Assembly (NCBI RefSeq): GCF_013116745.1
Contig: NZ_JABFOE010000011.1
Span: 62,001-126,000, forward strand
Origin: Arthrobacter sp. 260
GTDB taxonomy: Bacteria; Actinomycetota; Actinomycetes; Actinomycetales; Micrococcaceae
Direction of reading: 5' to 3'
Length of the DNA: 64,000 bases
Shown here: positions 47,586 through 59,007 of the stretch, piece after piece
Layout: each line of letters begins with the position of its first letter
How positions within the stretch are numbered: position 1 is the stretch's first letter
The notes under the pieces: generated by a model
Databases searched by the model: none
The model's input: the letters and a program-made list of their open reading frames with translations, nothing else
What the model was told of the DNA's origin: nothing
Program-made: the position numbers and the translations under genes

Positions 47586-48542
47586 TTAGTTTCCTGAACT
47601 CTGGCTGAGGGCTATTCCGTCAAGGATGTCGTGTTCGCTGGCAATGGACGTCACCACCCTGCCTCCGGTCGCAACACCCAGATGCGCGGTGATGGTCCGC
47701 CAGATCAACGCTCCGGCACCGATCACGTCCACCCTGCCCGGGTGCATGTAGGGCAGCGCGGCCCGTTGGTCGCGGGTCATCTCCAGCAGCTCGGTGGCAG
47801 CCCGCGCCACGAGGGCCTGGTCCAGTTCGGCGCCGTGGATGTCGGCCGGAGAGTACTCGGGCAGGCGCAGGGCGTGCGCGGTGACCGTGGTGATGCTCCC
47901 CGCCACACCGATCAGACGGGTGACCCGATCGAACGGTACCCGGAGCGCTGCATCAGCGATGAGCCGCTGTACCTCGTTCTCCATGGTGGTGATTTCAGTG
48001 GTTGTCGGCGGATCCGAGGCAAGGTAACGCTCAGTGAACCGGACACACCCCATGTCCATGCTGATGGACGCTGCGACTCCGGCGGCAGTGCCAGCAACGA
48101 ACTCGGTGCTGCCCCCGCCGAGGTCGACGACGAGCACCAGGGAATCCTCACCGGCCGAGGCCTCGGCGGGAAGAACGCTCAGCGCACCGTCGAAGGACAG
48201 CGCTGCCTCCTCCTCCCCGCTCACCACCTCGGGGTGTACTCCCAGCAGGTCATGGATCCCCGCCGCAAACTCGTCCCGGTTCGCTGCGTCCCGGGTTGCC
48301 GAGGTCGCCACGAAGCGGATCCGGTCAGCGCCGTGTAAGTCGATGAGTCCCGCGTACTCACGGGCGGCGGTGAAGGTCCGCTCCAGCGCGGCGTCGGAGA
48401 GCCTGCCGGTGGTGTCGACGCCTTCGCCCAGCCGGACCACCCGCATGACACGGACGACGTCGGTGAGGGTCCGGCCGTCGGCCACGTCGGCGATCAGGAG
48501 GCGGATCGAATTGGTTCCGCAGTCGATGGCGGCTGTCCGCAT
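47586..48542 (-). CDS. ppx: Ppx/GppA family exopolyphosphatase
   Basis: The 318-residue protein has the acetate/kinase/Hsp70 fold phosphate motifs AAIDCGTNSIRLLIADV at the start and VVDLGGGSTEFV near residue 138, then RLIGVAGSITTVTA. Family members hydrolyse polyphosphate or pppGpp; this short form lacks the C-terminal HD domain, as in the actinobacterial Ppx1 type. The ATG at 48542 overlaps the DUF501 stop (TAATG). Confidence 0.93.
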   Translation of the reverse strand: MRTAAIDCGTNSIRLLIADVADGRTLTDVVRVMRVVRLGEGVDTTGRLSDAALERTFTAAREYAGLIDLHGADRIRFVATSATRDAANRDEFAAGIHDLLGVHPEVVSGEEEAALSFDGALSVLPAEASAGEDSLVLVVDLGGGSTEFVAGTAAGVAASISMDMGCVRFTERYLASDPPTTTEITTMENEVQRLIADAALRVPFDRVTRLIGVAGSITTVTAHALRLPEYSPADIHGAELDQALVARAATELLEMTRDQRAALPYMHPGRVDVIGAGALIWRTITAHLGVATGGRVVTSIASEHDILDGIALSQSSGN

Positions 48543-49222
48543 TATGGCTCCTCCGTGGTGGCGGTGGTTTCCGTCGCAGCGTCGGCAGCTGACCGGCGGT
48601 TCGCCCGCTTGATCTCCAGCTCCTCGGGGGTGAGCCCCTGGGTGCGGGTGTGCCGGCTGAGTTCGCGGTCGGGGGCCGACCCTGCCGTGTCCCAGGCGCC
48701 GGCGCAGTAGCACCGATCGCGGGTCCACCACTGGGCGATCCCGTCGAGCGCCTCATCACCGAGCGGATTGACCCCGGGACCGGCGGCCAGGGAGTGGCCG
48801 ACCAGGACGTGAAGGCATTTCACCCGGGTGGGCATTCCGCCGGCTGAGACCCCGTCGATTTCGGGTACCGGTCCCGTCCCGGACCGCTCCCCGATGGCGT
48901 TCCTTACGCTCAGATAGTGTTCGTGGGCCTGCGCGTACTGCGCCGCCAGGACCGGATCCTGCTCCAACCGCTCGGTCATCTCAGCCATCAGACCCGACGC
49001 TTCAAGGCGCGAGACCGCAGCGGTGATCACCGGGTGGGTGAGGTAGTAGGTGGTGGGGAAAGGAATGCCGTTGGAGAGCCGCGGGGCGGTGGTCGCGACG
49101 AGCGGGTTTCCGCAGACGCAGCGTGCCCCGATCTCGACGACGTCCCGCACCGGACGGCCCAGCTGACGGCTGAGGGTGTCGAGGTCTGAGCTGGTCAGTT
49201 CAGTGCTGGGTGCGGAATCCAT
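48542..49222 (-). CDS. DUF501 family protein
   Basis: The 226-residue protein is a soluble DUF501 member with conserved cysteines in IGARCVCGNPLVATTAPRL, a second pair in CLHVLVGHSLA and DRCYCAGAW, and a GIPFPTTYYLTHP motif. The cysteines may bind a metal. Function is unknown, but the order mazG-eno-ftsB-DUF501-ppx is conserved across actinobacteria. The C-terminus is charged and threonine-rich. It overlaps ppx by one base. Confidence 0.9.
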   Translation of the reverse strand: MDSAPSTELTSSDLDTLSRQLGRPVRDVVEIGARCVCGNPLVATTAPRLSNGIPFPTTYYLTHPVITAAVSRLEASGLMAEMTERLEQDPVLAAQYAQAHEHYLSVRNAIGERSGTGPVPEIDGVSAGGMPTRVKCLHVLVGHSLAAGPGVNPLGDEALDGIAQWWTRDRCYCAGAWDTAGSAPDRELSRHTRTQGLTPEELEIKRANRRSAADAATETTATTEEP

Positions 49223-49295
49223 GACGGCCTACCTTTCGTGCGTGGAAGCAGTAAACGTGCGGTGAAGTGGGGACTCGGCGGCGGAATCGCCGGTG

Positions 49296-50177
49296 CTAGG
49301 AGTCGGTTGCCGACCGCTCAATTGAGTCCCAAAGGGCGTCGACCCAGGGCAGGTCCTGCGGGGCCTCGCCCGAGGAGCCGACGGCTTCCTCGCCGAGGAT
49401 GCTGTCCCCCACCACGACGTAGCGGGTCTCGCCGGGCATCACCAGGAAGATCCGTTCGCGGGCCTGGGCCTTGATGTAGGCGGGGTCTTCCCAGCGGGCG
49501 AGCTGCCGTTCGGACTCAAGCTGGGATTGTTCAAGCGCTGCGATTTCGTCGCGCAGCGTATTGAGCTCACCCTGCTGGAGGAGGTAGGTCCGCACCGAGG
49601 GTGCAAGCAGCACGGTGATGGTGACCAGGACTACCGCCAGGGCGAGGAGCCTGCCGGAGAAGGATTTCGCGGGGATGGGTTTGGCGTCTTCGGCCGGCAC
49701 GATCGCTGGCGCGTCACGCCGGAAGGGCTGCCGCGCCCGCCGGATGGCACCGGCGAGCTGCAACCGCTGCTGCGCCCTCGCCTCGGAGGGACTCAGCGGA
49801 GCGGATTCGGCGGTGTCTTGTTGAGCGAACCCTGGTTTAGCGGTGTCTGATTTAGCGGAGCTTGAGTTAGCGGTGCGTGATGCCGCGGAGCCAGGTTTAG
49901 GAGTGCGTGACTCGGCGGTATGTGATTCGGCGGAGCGGGGCCCAGCGGCGCCGCCAGCTCCCGCGTGGGGTACCGGTCCGCGCCCTGCGGGTCCCGCCGA
50001 TTTACCGGCTGGACCCGCTGGGCGCGGGGCTGGTCGCATCGACCCGGAGGAGGCCGCCGCCGAGCCGGATCGCACGCCTGGACGGGCGCGCGGCCCACCC
50101 TCGTGGCTTTCCGGAGCTGGTGTCGCTGGCGCCTGAGGACCTGCACTGCGCGGCACCTTGGGGCGGCGGGTAGACAT
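49296..50177 (-). CDS. FtsB/DivIC-like septum formation initiator
   Basis: The 293-residue protein has one membrane helix (LLALAVVLVTITVLLAPSV, about residues 176-194), then a coiled coil (NTLRDEIAALEQSQLESERQL) and the PAYIKAQARERIFLVMPGE motif of FtsB/DivIC proteins. In cell division FtsB joins FtsL and FtsQ to trigger septal wall synthesis. The cytoplasmic N-terminus is about 170 residues, far longer than the E. coli form, low in complexity and with repeated AES/AKS-type units. ATG at 50177 follows GAGGAG. Confidence 0.92.
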   Translation of the reverse strand: MSTRRPKVPRSAGPQAPATPAPESHEGGPRARPGVRSGSAAASSGSMRPAPRPAGPAGKSAGPAGRGPVPHAGAGGAAGPRSAESHTAESRTPKPGSAASRTANSSSAKSDTAKPGFAQQDTAESAPLSPSEARAQQRLQLAGAIRRARQPFRRDAPAIVPAEDAKPIPAKSFSGRLLALAVVLVTITVLLAPSVRTYLLQQGELNTLRDEIAALEQSQLESERQLARWEDPAYIKAQARERIFLVMPGETRYVVVGDSILGEEAVGSSGEAPQDLPWVDALWDSIERSATDS

Positions 50178-50261
50178 CAATACTCCTCTGGGTCCTCAAT
50201 ACACGTCACGGGCAGCCCGTGGGCAACCCTCTCTAATGAGGGTAGCCGCCGGGGCTGTGAA

Positions 50262-51560
<1,299 letters not shown>

Positions 51561-51585
51561 CTAGGGAAAAATTGCAGTCGGCCGG

Positions 51586-52396
51586 TCAGGGGTTGATCTG
51601 TCCGGGGGGTGGGGTCAGTGATGGGGTCGGTTCCAGCCTAGTGGAAACGTCGGCGGAAGCGCCGATCATGTCCTCGGCCTGCAGACTCCGTGACCGTGCC
51701 TGCAGCCGCAGCACAGCTGACCGCAGCGCGAGCTCAGGATCCAGTCCCGCAGCGGTGGACTGCTGCACCAGGGTCAGCAGCAAATCTCCCAGTTCGGCTT
51801 CGGTTTGCGGTGCGGGACCCGGCAAGGGTGTGGCGGGTTGGGGCAGACTCGCCGGCGCCCGGCGGAGGGTCTTCGCTGCGAGCGCCAGGGCAGGCAGCTG
51901 CCGCGGGATTCCATGGAAGGGATCTTCACGAAGCGGTTCCTCGGCCCGTTTGACCCGGTGCCAGGTCTCCACGATCGAGTCGGTGGTGGCGTCGAAGCTG
52001 TCCCGCAAGGATCCGTCGGCAGCGAAGACGTGCGGATTGCGGCGGATCATTTTCTCGGTCAGGGAGATGACGACGTCGTCCAGCCCGAAATGCCCCTGTT
52101 CGCGTTGCAGCTGCGCATGCAGGACCACCTGCATCAGGACGTCGCCGAGCTCACCGCGCAGTTCAGTGATCGTGTCCCCTGCCCCAGTTTCAGCCGCAGG
52201 AATGTCAGCCGCGGGAGCGCCCGGGAGCTCATCGAGGACGTCAACAAGCTCGTAGCATTCCTCCACCAGGTACTCGACCAGTGAGGAGTGGGTGAGCTGC
52301 GCCATCCAGGGGCAGTGTTCCCGTAGCTGGGCCACCACAGCCACCAGCCGGTCCAGCGGGTGCTGGGATCCGGCTGGGGCGCGGCGGGACTCCGGC

Positions 52397-52404
<8 letters not shown>
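51586..52404 (-). CDS. mazG: MazG nucleotide pyrophosphohydrolase
   Basis: The 272-residue protein has a MazG domain near the N-terminus with LVEYLVEECYELVDVLDE and ELRGELGDVLMQVVLHAQ, which supply the acidic metal-binding residues, then HVFAADGSLRDS. MazG removes pyrophosphate from NTPs and abnormal nucleotides. A second half, LGDLLLTLVQQSTAAGLDPELALRSA, is a partial repeat of the domain. The tail is proline-rich. Its start overlaps the add stop by eight bases. Confidence 0.94.
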
Positions 52405-53533
<1,129 letters not shown>

Positions 53534-53621
53534 CCCACTCACCTTACGCGAGGTGCGGTGTGCGCACCTAGCGCCGTCCGGCCACCGCCGGGTGGCACAG
53601 TGTGATGCACTTCGGCGATTG

Positions 53622-54323
53622 CTACTGGCTATCCGAGTGGACTTTCGTCGGTTCGGGGCGCAGCGGGGTGGAGCCGCGGACCGCAGCGATGATGCGGTCG
53701 AGGATGATTCCGAGGATGACAGCAATCCCGATGGCCACCATCACACCCAGCAGGTGGTTGTGCTCGAACCATGACCCCGCGACGACGCCGATTCCCACCG
53801 AGTAGCTGGACCAGACAACCGCCGAGAGCCCGGTCAGGGCAACGAAGCTCCTTCGTGAGTATCCGGTGGCCCCAGCGGTGAGGTTGACAGCGACGCGTCC
53901 GATTGGAATGAACCGTGCCACCATGATCAGCGACGCTGCCCGTTTCTGCAGTTCGTGACCGGCCCAGCCGAAGGACCGCTGCATGCGGGCGGTGCGCATC
54001 CAGCGGAACCGTTTGGTGCCGATCGCCCGCCCCATCACATACGCAATGTTGTCCCCGATGAACGCTCCGAGACCCGCCGCAGTGATCAGCAGCCAGGGGT
54101 TGGGGACGCCCTGGGTCAGGACCAGCGAGGCCAGGCCCACCACCACCGACTCGCTGGGAAACGGGGGAAAGAACCCGTCGACGGTGCAGCAGATGAAGAC
54201 CAGCAGGTAGACCCAGGGCTGTTCGGCGGTGCTGAGGATGAAGGTGCTGGCCGCATTCATGACCTGGACAAGCGCTTCCACCCCGACCCACCGCCTTCCT
54301 GACACTCGTTGACTCACCGACAT
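53622..54323 (-). CDS. DedA family membrane protein
   Basis: The 233-residue protein has the DedA core: GFFPPFPSESVVVGLASLVLTQ, an acidic G-D-N loop (GLGAFIGDNIAYVMGRA) and the family arginine motif ARFIPIGRVAVNLTAGATG, with about five or six membrane helices. DedA proteins help recycle undecaprenyl phosphate or handle proton-motive stress. Start could be ATG at 54323 or ATG at 54260; the longer one is kept. It lies between the deoA side and add, on the same strand. Confidence 0.92.
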   Translation of the reverse strand: MSVSQRVSGRRWVGVEALVQVMNAASTFILSTAEQPWVYLLVFICCTVDGFFPPFPSESVVVGLASLVLTQGVPNPWLLITAAGLGAFIGDNIAYVMGRAIGTKRFRWMRTARMQRSFGWAGHELQKRAASLIMVARFIPIGRVAVNLTAGATGYSRRSFVALTGLSAVVWSSYSVGIGVVAGSWFEHNHLLGVMVAIGIAVILGIILDRIIAAVRGSTPLRPEPTKVHSDSQ

Positions 54324-54552
54324 TCACCACGATGCCATCCGACACCTGGCGCCACCATGGGTGGATGCCCTGACCGGACCCCTGAGTCGACCCCGGTCCC
54401 GGCTCACACGTGATCAATGCTGAGACGTGGCGCCGGGGTGTAGCAACGGGAAGTAGCAGCGGGGTGTAGCAACGGGGTGCGGTGGATGATTCAACGGTAA
54501 TGTGCCGATACCGGCTGCCGCGTCGACCGTTCGACTGATCTTCGACCCTTCG

Positions 54553-54582
54553 GTCTCCTCCCGTGGGTGGATGGGAGGAGAC
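54553..54582 (-). terminator. Hairpin terminator after deoA
   Basis: GTCTCCTCCC (54553-54562) and GGGAGGAGAC (54573-54582) form a 10-base perfect stem with a ten-base loop, 22 bases past the deoA stop. No clear U tract follows, as is common in actinobacteria. The gap 54324-54604 also holds a 17-bp direct repeat (CGGGGTGTAGCAACGGG at 54434 and 54460). Confidence 0.6.
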
Positions 54583-54604
54583 TTAAGGGCGCCAGATGCG
54601 GAGC

Positions 54605-55891
54605 CTAGGCGATGCGGTCCAGGATAAGCTGCGCGTCGGGGCGCGACCCTTCGGGGGCGATGACGACGGCGCCCTCGAGCGCCTCCCGCGCCCGGTCAAA
54701 CTTCTCGGGGGTGTCGGTCAGCAGTGTCATCAGTGGCTCGCCGGCGCGGACGAGGGCGCCTGGCTTGGCGTGCATCCGGACTCCCGCTCCCGCCTGCACC
54801 ACGTCTTCCTTGCGGGCCCGCCCGGCGCCGAGGCGCCAGGCGGCGACGCCGACCGCCAGGGCGTCGAGTTCCACGAGTACACCATCGGAGGGGGCGTAGA
54901 TGGTCTCGGATTCCCGCGCGACCGGAAGTTCTGCGCGGGGATCGCCGCCCTGGGCTTCGATCATTGAGTTCCAGACATCCATGGCACGGCCGTCCTTCAG
55001 CGCGGCGGCCGGATCCGCATCGCGCACACCAGCGCAGGCGAGCATCTCCTCGGCCAACCGGACGGTCAGTTCCACTACGTCCTCGGGCCCGCCTCCGGCG
55101 AGTACCTCGACCGACTCCTGGACCTCGATGGCGTTGCCGGCGGTGAGGCCCAGTGGGGTTGCCATGTTGGTGAGCAGTGCGACGGTGTTGACGCCGGCGT
55201 CCTGGCCCAGCGCCACCATGGTGCGGGCCAGCTCCCGGGCCTGATCGAGGTTCTTCATGAACGCTCCGCTGCCCACCTTCACGTCGAGCACCAGCGAACC
55301 GGTGCCCTCGGCGATTTTCTTGCTCATGATGGAGGAGGCGATCAGCGGAATGGCCTCGACGGTCCCGGTCACGTCCCGGAGCGCGTAGAGCTTCTTGTCG
55401 GCGGGGGCCAGTCCCGCGCCGGCTGCGCAGATGACGGCGCCGACGTCGGCCAGCTGGCGCATCATCTCGTCGTTGCTCAGGTCCGCGCGCCAGCCGGAGA
55501 TGGATTCCAGCTTGTCCAGGGTGCCACCGGTGTGGCCCAGCCCCCGGCCGGACAGCTGCGGGACAGCCACGCCGAAGACCGCCACCAGGGGTGCCAGGGG
55601 CAGCGTGATCTTGTCGCCTACTCCCCCGGTCGAGTGCTTGTCACTGGTGGCCTTGCCCAGCGAGGAGAAATCCATCCGCTCGCCCGAGGCGATCATCGCC
55701 GTCGTCCAGCGACTGATCTCGGTGCGGTCCATCCCGTTCAGGAGGATGGCCATATTGAGGGCCGCCATCTGCTCGTCGGCGATGGCGCCGCGGGTGTAGG
55801 CGTCGATGGTCCAGTCGATTTGCTCCGGGCTGAGGGTGCCTTTGTCCCTTTTGATGCGGATGATGTCGACGGCGTCGAACTGCTCAGACAT
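54605..55891 (-). CDS. deoA: Thymidine phosphorylase
   Basis: DeoA splits thymidine or deoxyuridine with phosphate to give base and deoxyribose-1-phosphate. The 428-residue protein has DKHSTGGVGDKITLPLAP near residue 84 (phosphate and substrate), SGRGLGHTGGTLDKLESI, and the C-terminal pyrimidine phosphorylase domain. It lies downstream of cdd and the nucleoside ABC genes on the same strand, with a 151-base gap that carries a tandem duplication. Confidence 0.96.
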   Translation of the reverse strand: MSEQFDAVDIIRIKRDKGTLSPEQIDWTIDAYTRGAIADEQMAALNMAILLNGMDRTEISRWTTAMIASGERMDFSSLGKATSDKHSTGGVGDKITLPLAPLVAVFGVAVPQLSGRGLGHTGGTLDKLESISGWRADLSNDEMMRQLADVGAVICAAGAGLAPADKKLYALRDVTGTVEAIPLIASSIMSKKIAEGTGSLVLDVKVGSGAFMKNLDQARELARTMVALGQDAGVNTVALLTNMATPLGLTAGNAIEVQESVEVLAGGGPEDVVELTVRLAEEMLACAGVRDADPAAALKDGRAMDVWNSMIEAQGGDPRAELPVARESETIYAPSDGVLVELDALAVGVAAWRLGAGRARKEDVVQAGAGVRMHAKPGALVRAGEPLMTLLTDTPEKFDRAREALEGAVVIAPEGSRPDAQLILDRIA

Positions 55892-55944
55892 GGGTGCGGG
55901 TGTCCTTTACTTCTGGTGGTGCTTCGGAAACGCGGCATGTGACC

Positions 55945-56016
55945 GCTGTGTAAGTTTCGGGTGCTGTGTCAGTTCCAGCTGCTGTGTAAGTTTCGGGTGC
56001 TGTGTCAGTTCCAGCT
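55945..56016. repeat. Perfect 36-bp tandem duplication
   Basis: Bases 55945-55980 are repeated exactly at 55981-56016. Each unit itself contains two GCTGTGT copies. It lies in the gap between cdd (stop at 56043) and deoA (start at 55891), within the presumed salvage operon. Confidence 0.95.
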
Positions 56017-56042
56017 GTAGGGCAGGCCAGGGCCGGCCCGGT

Positions 56043-56477
56043 TCAGGAGAGGTGCTCGGGGCCGAACGCGTCGGGCAGGACCTCGTCCATGGTCTTGATG
56101 CCGCTGACCGTCAGGAGCTGCATGCCGGGGGCACGGAACTCGTAGAGCAGCTGGCGGCACCGGCCACACGGCATCAGGGTGTTGCCGTTGCCGTCGACGC
56201 AGCTGAACGCGACGAGCTTTCCGCCACCGGTCATCTGGAGCTGGCTTACCAGCGAGCATTCAGCGCACAGGGTCAGCCCGTAGGAGGCGTTCTCCACGTT
56301 GCACCCTGAAACCATGCGTCCGTCGTCGGTCAGCGCTGCGGCACCGACGGGGAACTTCGAATACGGCACGTAGGCCCGGCGCATGGCCTCCGTCGCTGCA
56401 GCGGTCAGCATCTCCCAGGGGATTTCCTCGGTGGGGATCCCTGACCCGGGGTCCTCGGCTGTGGTGTTCTCGGTCAT
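56043..56477 (-). CDS. cdd: Cytidine deaminase
   Basis: Cdd deaminates cytidine and deoxycytidine to uridine forms. The 144-residue protein has the zinc motifs CNVENASYGLTLCAECSL (catalytic Cys and Glu) and MPCGRCRQLLYEF (two Cys). Length matches the homotetrameric class. I chose ATG at 56477 (MTENTTAED); a longer frame lies in the permease gene. The gene begins 2 bases after the upstream permease stop, so it is co-transcribed with the nucleoside transporter. Confidence 0.96.
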   Translation of the reverse strand: MTENTTAEDPGSGIPTEEIPWEMLTAAATEAMRRAYVPYSKFPVGAAALTDDGRMVSGCNVENASYGLTLCAECSLVSQLQMTGGGKLVAFSCVDGNGNTLMPCGRCRQLLYEFRAPGMQLLTVSGIKTMDEVLPDAFGPEHLS

Positions 56478-56479
56478 GG

Positions 56480-57766
56480 CTACTCCTTCATATACGGGGT
56501 GCCGCTGGCAGCCGGTGGGCGGGACCGGCCCACCAGGCCTGCCACCGCGAGGATGGTGACAATGTACGGGAGCATCGCCATGAACTGGCTCGGCACCGAG
56601 GTGCCGACGATCGAGAGCACGTACTGCAGGTTGGTGAAGAACCCGAACAACAGGGCAGCGAAGAACGCACCGATCGGATTCCACCGGCCGAAGATGAGCG
56701 CGGCCAGGGCGATGTACCCGGCACCGGCGGTCATGTCCCGGGAGAACGAGCTGACCGAGACGAGCGTGAAGAAGGCGCCACCGAAACCGGCGACCGCGCC
56801 ACCCAGGAGCACGTTCCAGAACCGGGTCGAGTTGACCTTGATTCCCATGGTGTCAGCGGCCTGGGGGTGTTCTCCGACGGCCCTGACCCGCAGGCCCCAC
56901 TTGGTGTGGAACAGGCCCACATAGATCACTATCACTGCCACGTACATCAGGTACCCGACGATGCTCTGCCGGAAAAGGATGCCACCAATGATCGGCAGGT
57001 CGGACAGGAACGGAATGCTGATGACCGGCAGGCTCGGTGGGGAGTTGAAGGTGGCCGAGTCGCGGCTGAGCAGCGTCGACGCGAGGAAGCCGGTCAGGCC
57101 CGAGACAAGCACGTTCAGCACCACGCCGACAATGATCTGGTTGACGTAGTACTTGATGCTGAAGACAGCGAGCACCACCGACACCAGGGTGCCGGCGAAA
57201 GCGGCAGCGATCAGTCCAACGTAGGCATTGCCCGAGATGGAGGCGGCTACCGCAGCGGCGAACGCGCCGGACAGAAGCTGACCCTCGATGGCGATGTTGA
57301 CCACGCCCACCCGCTCGCACAGGACACCCGAGAGCGAACCGAAGATCAGCGGGATGGCGAGGGTGACTGACCCGGCGATGAGGCCGGCCAACGAGATGCT
57401 CGGGGTATTGGCACTACCGACCACCCAGGTGAGGAAGCCGATCATGAACAGCGCGCCGTAGACGATCGGGATCCACCGGGCGACCTTCCGCCCATTCCTG
57501 ACCTGCAGGAACGCGTAGACGGCAATCAGCGTGAGGGCGACGGCGGTGAACCAGCCGACGGCGGTGGCGGGCAGGGCAACGTCGGCCAGTCTGAACCGGT
57601 CCGAGTCGTTCGAAATGCGGAACACAGCGGTCTGGGCCGGGCTGCCGAGGGCGAAAACCAGCAGTGCGACCAGGGCACCAACGCCGAAGCCGATGGGCGC
57701 CTTCCAGTTCCTCACTGTCGCGGTATGCGTCGGGCCTTCCGGCCTCGTTTCGGTTGCAACGCTCAC
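56480..57766 (-). CDS. Nucleoside ABC transporter permease 2 (BMP-type system)
   Basis: The 428-residue protein has about ten membrane helices and matches the RbsC-like permeases of BMP-family nucleoside importers (VGVVNIAIEGQLLSGAFAAAV, MGIKVNSTRFWNVLLGGAVAGFGGA). The cytoplasmic N-terminus has charged residues before the first helix. It overlaps the first permease by four bases; cdd follows with two bases between. Its partners argue for nucleoside substrates, though direct proof is absent. Confidence 0.92.
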   Translation of the reverse strand: MSVATETRPEGPTHTATVRNWKAPIGFGVGALVALLVFALGSPAQTAVFRISNDSDRFRLADVALPATAVGWFTAVALTLIAVYAFLQVRNGRKVARWIPIVYGALFMIGFLTWVVGSANTPSISLAGLIAGSVTLAIPLIFGSLSGVLCERVGVVNIAIEGQLLSGAFAAAVAASISGNAYVGLIAAAFAGTLVSVVLAVFSIKYYVNQIIVGVVLNVLVSGLTGFLASTLLSRDSATFNSPPSLPVISIPFLSDLPIIGGILFRQSIVGYLMYVAVIVIYVGLFHTKWGLRVRAVGEHPQAADTMGIKVNSTRFWNVLLGGAVAGFGGAFFTLVSVSSFSRDMTAGAGYIALAALIFGRWNPIGAFFAALLFGFFTNLQYVLSIVGTSVPSQFMAMLPYIVTILAVAGLVGRSRPPAASGTPYMKE

Positions 57767-59007
57767 GCCACTCCTCCAGCTGCCGTTGTGGTGGTGATGT
57801 CCTCTGAGGACTGATCAGGCTTGGTGGTCTTTTTCTTCTTCTTCTGGTCAATCCGGAAGATGGCCTTGACCAGTGGAGGCGCTGCGATGAAGAGCACGAT
57901 GAGCGACTGCACCACCAGGACGATGTCGATGGGCGTTCCGGTCTGGGTCTGCATCTGCACGCCGCCGGCACGGAACGCACCGAACAGCAGGCCAGCGAAG
58001 AAGACACCCCATGGGTGAGACCGGCCCAGCAGTGCAACAGTGATCGCATCGAAGCCGAAGCTTGCGGCGATACCGCCGGTCAGCACCTTCTCGGTGCCGG
58101 CGACCTGCGCCACCCCGGCGAGTCCAGCCAGACCGCCGGCGATCATCATGACCACCACATATCCCTTGGTCACGCTGATGCCTGCGGTGCGGGCTGCATT
58201 GGGGTTGGCCCCGACGGCACGGAGTTCAAATCCTGTGGTCGAGCGGTTCAGGAGCCACCACACGCCGATGGTGGCCGCGATGGCCACCAGGAAGCCCAGG
58301 TGCAGACGGTACCCGGAGCCGAGCAGCAGCGGGTACAGGGCGGAATCGTCCAGGCGGGGGCTGATCGGGTTGGAGGAGCCGGGGTTCTGGAAGCCCGGTG
58401 TGAACAGCAGGTAGGCCACCAGATACACGGCGACATAGTTGAGCATGATCGTCACGATCACCTCATGCGCGCCGGTGCGGGCCTTGAGGATGCCCGGGAT
58501 GAAGCCCCAGAGGGCGCCGCCGATGAATCCGGCAACTACCGCAATGAGCAGGTGGAGACCCGGTGGCAGTTCGAGGGTGAATCCTACCCAGGCAGCGAAC
58601 GTGGCGCCGAGGATGATCTGTCCCTGGGCGCCGATGTTGAACAGGCCGGTGCGGAACGCGATGGCCACGCCGAGGCCGGCGAGGATCAACGGCGTCGCGA
58701 CGGTCAGCGTTTCGGTGAGGGGGCGAATTGCCTGCGCCACCGTGTCGGCCCGGGGGTTGAAGATCGCGCCCTGGAACAGTGCGATGTAAGCGCCGCTGGC
58801 CGCCTCCCACGCCGCCGTCAGCATGTCGCCGGGGCGGCTGAAGAAGTAGGCCGACGTTTCTGCCACCCGGTCGTCGGTGACAGCGATCAGGATGCCACCG
58901 AGCACGATGGACAGCACTACCGCGAGTACGGCGACCAGCGTGCTTCCACCCATGATCCGGTGCAGGACACTGCGGGAGCTATCGCCTTGCTGCAGCTGTG
59001 AACTCAT
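57763..59007 (-). CDS. Nucleoside ABC transporter permease 1 (BMP-type system)
   Basis: The 414-residue protein has about nine helices, RTGLFNIGAQGQIILGATFA in the core and TVALLGRSHPWGVFFAGLLFG late, the same family as the second permease. A lysine-rich segment (DQKKKKKTTKPDQ) lies near the C-terminus. It starts with a four-base overlap with the ATPase gene. The pair forms the channel. Confidence 0.92.
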   Translation of the reverse strand: MSSQLQQGDSSRSVLHRIMGGSTLVAVLAVVLSIVLGGILIAVTDDRVAETSAYFFSRPGDMLTAAWEAASGAYIALFQGAIFNPRADTVAQAIRPLTETLTVATPLILAGLGVAIAFRTGLFNIGAQGQIILGATFAAWVGFTLELPPGLHLLIAVVAGFIGGALWGFIPGILKARTGAHEVIVTIMLNYVAVYLVAYLLFTPGFQNPGSSNPISPRLDDSALYPLLLGSGYRLHLGFLVAIAATIGVWWLLNRSTTGFELRAVGANPNAARTAGISVTKGYVVVMMIAGGLAGLAGVAQVAGTEKVLTGGIAASFGFDAITVALLGRSHPWGVFFAGLLFGAFRAGGVQMQTQTGTPIDIVLVVQSLIVLFIAAPPLVKAIFRIDQKKKKKTTKPDQSSEDITTTTAAGGVA

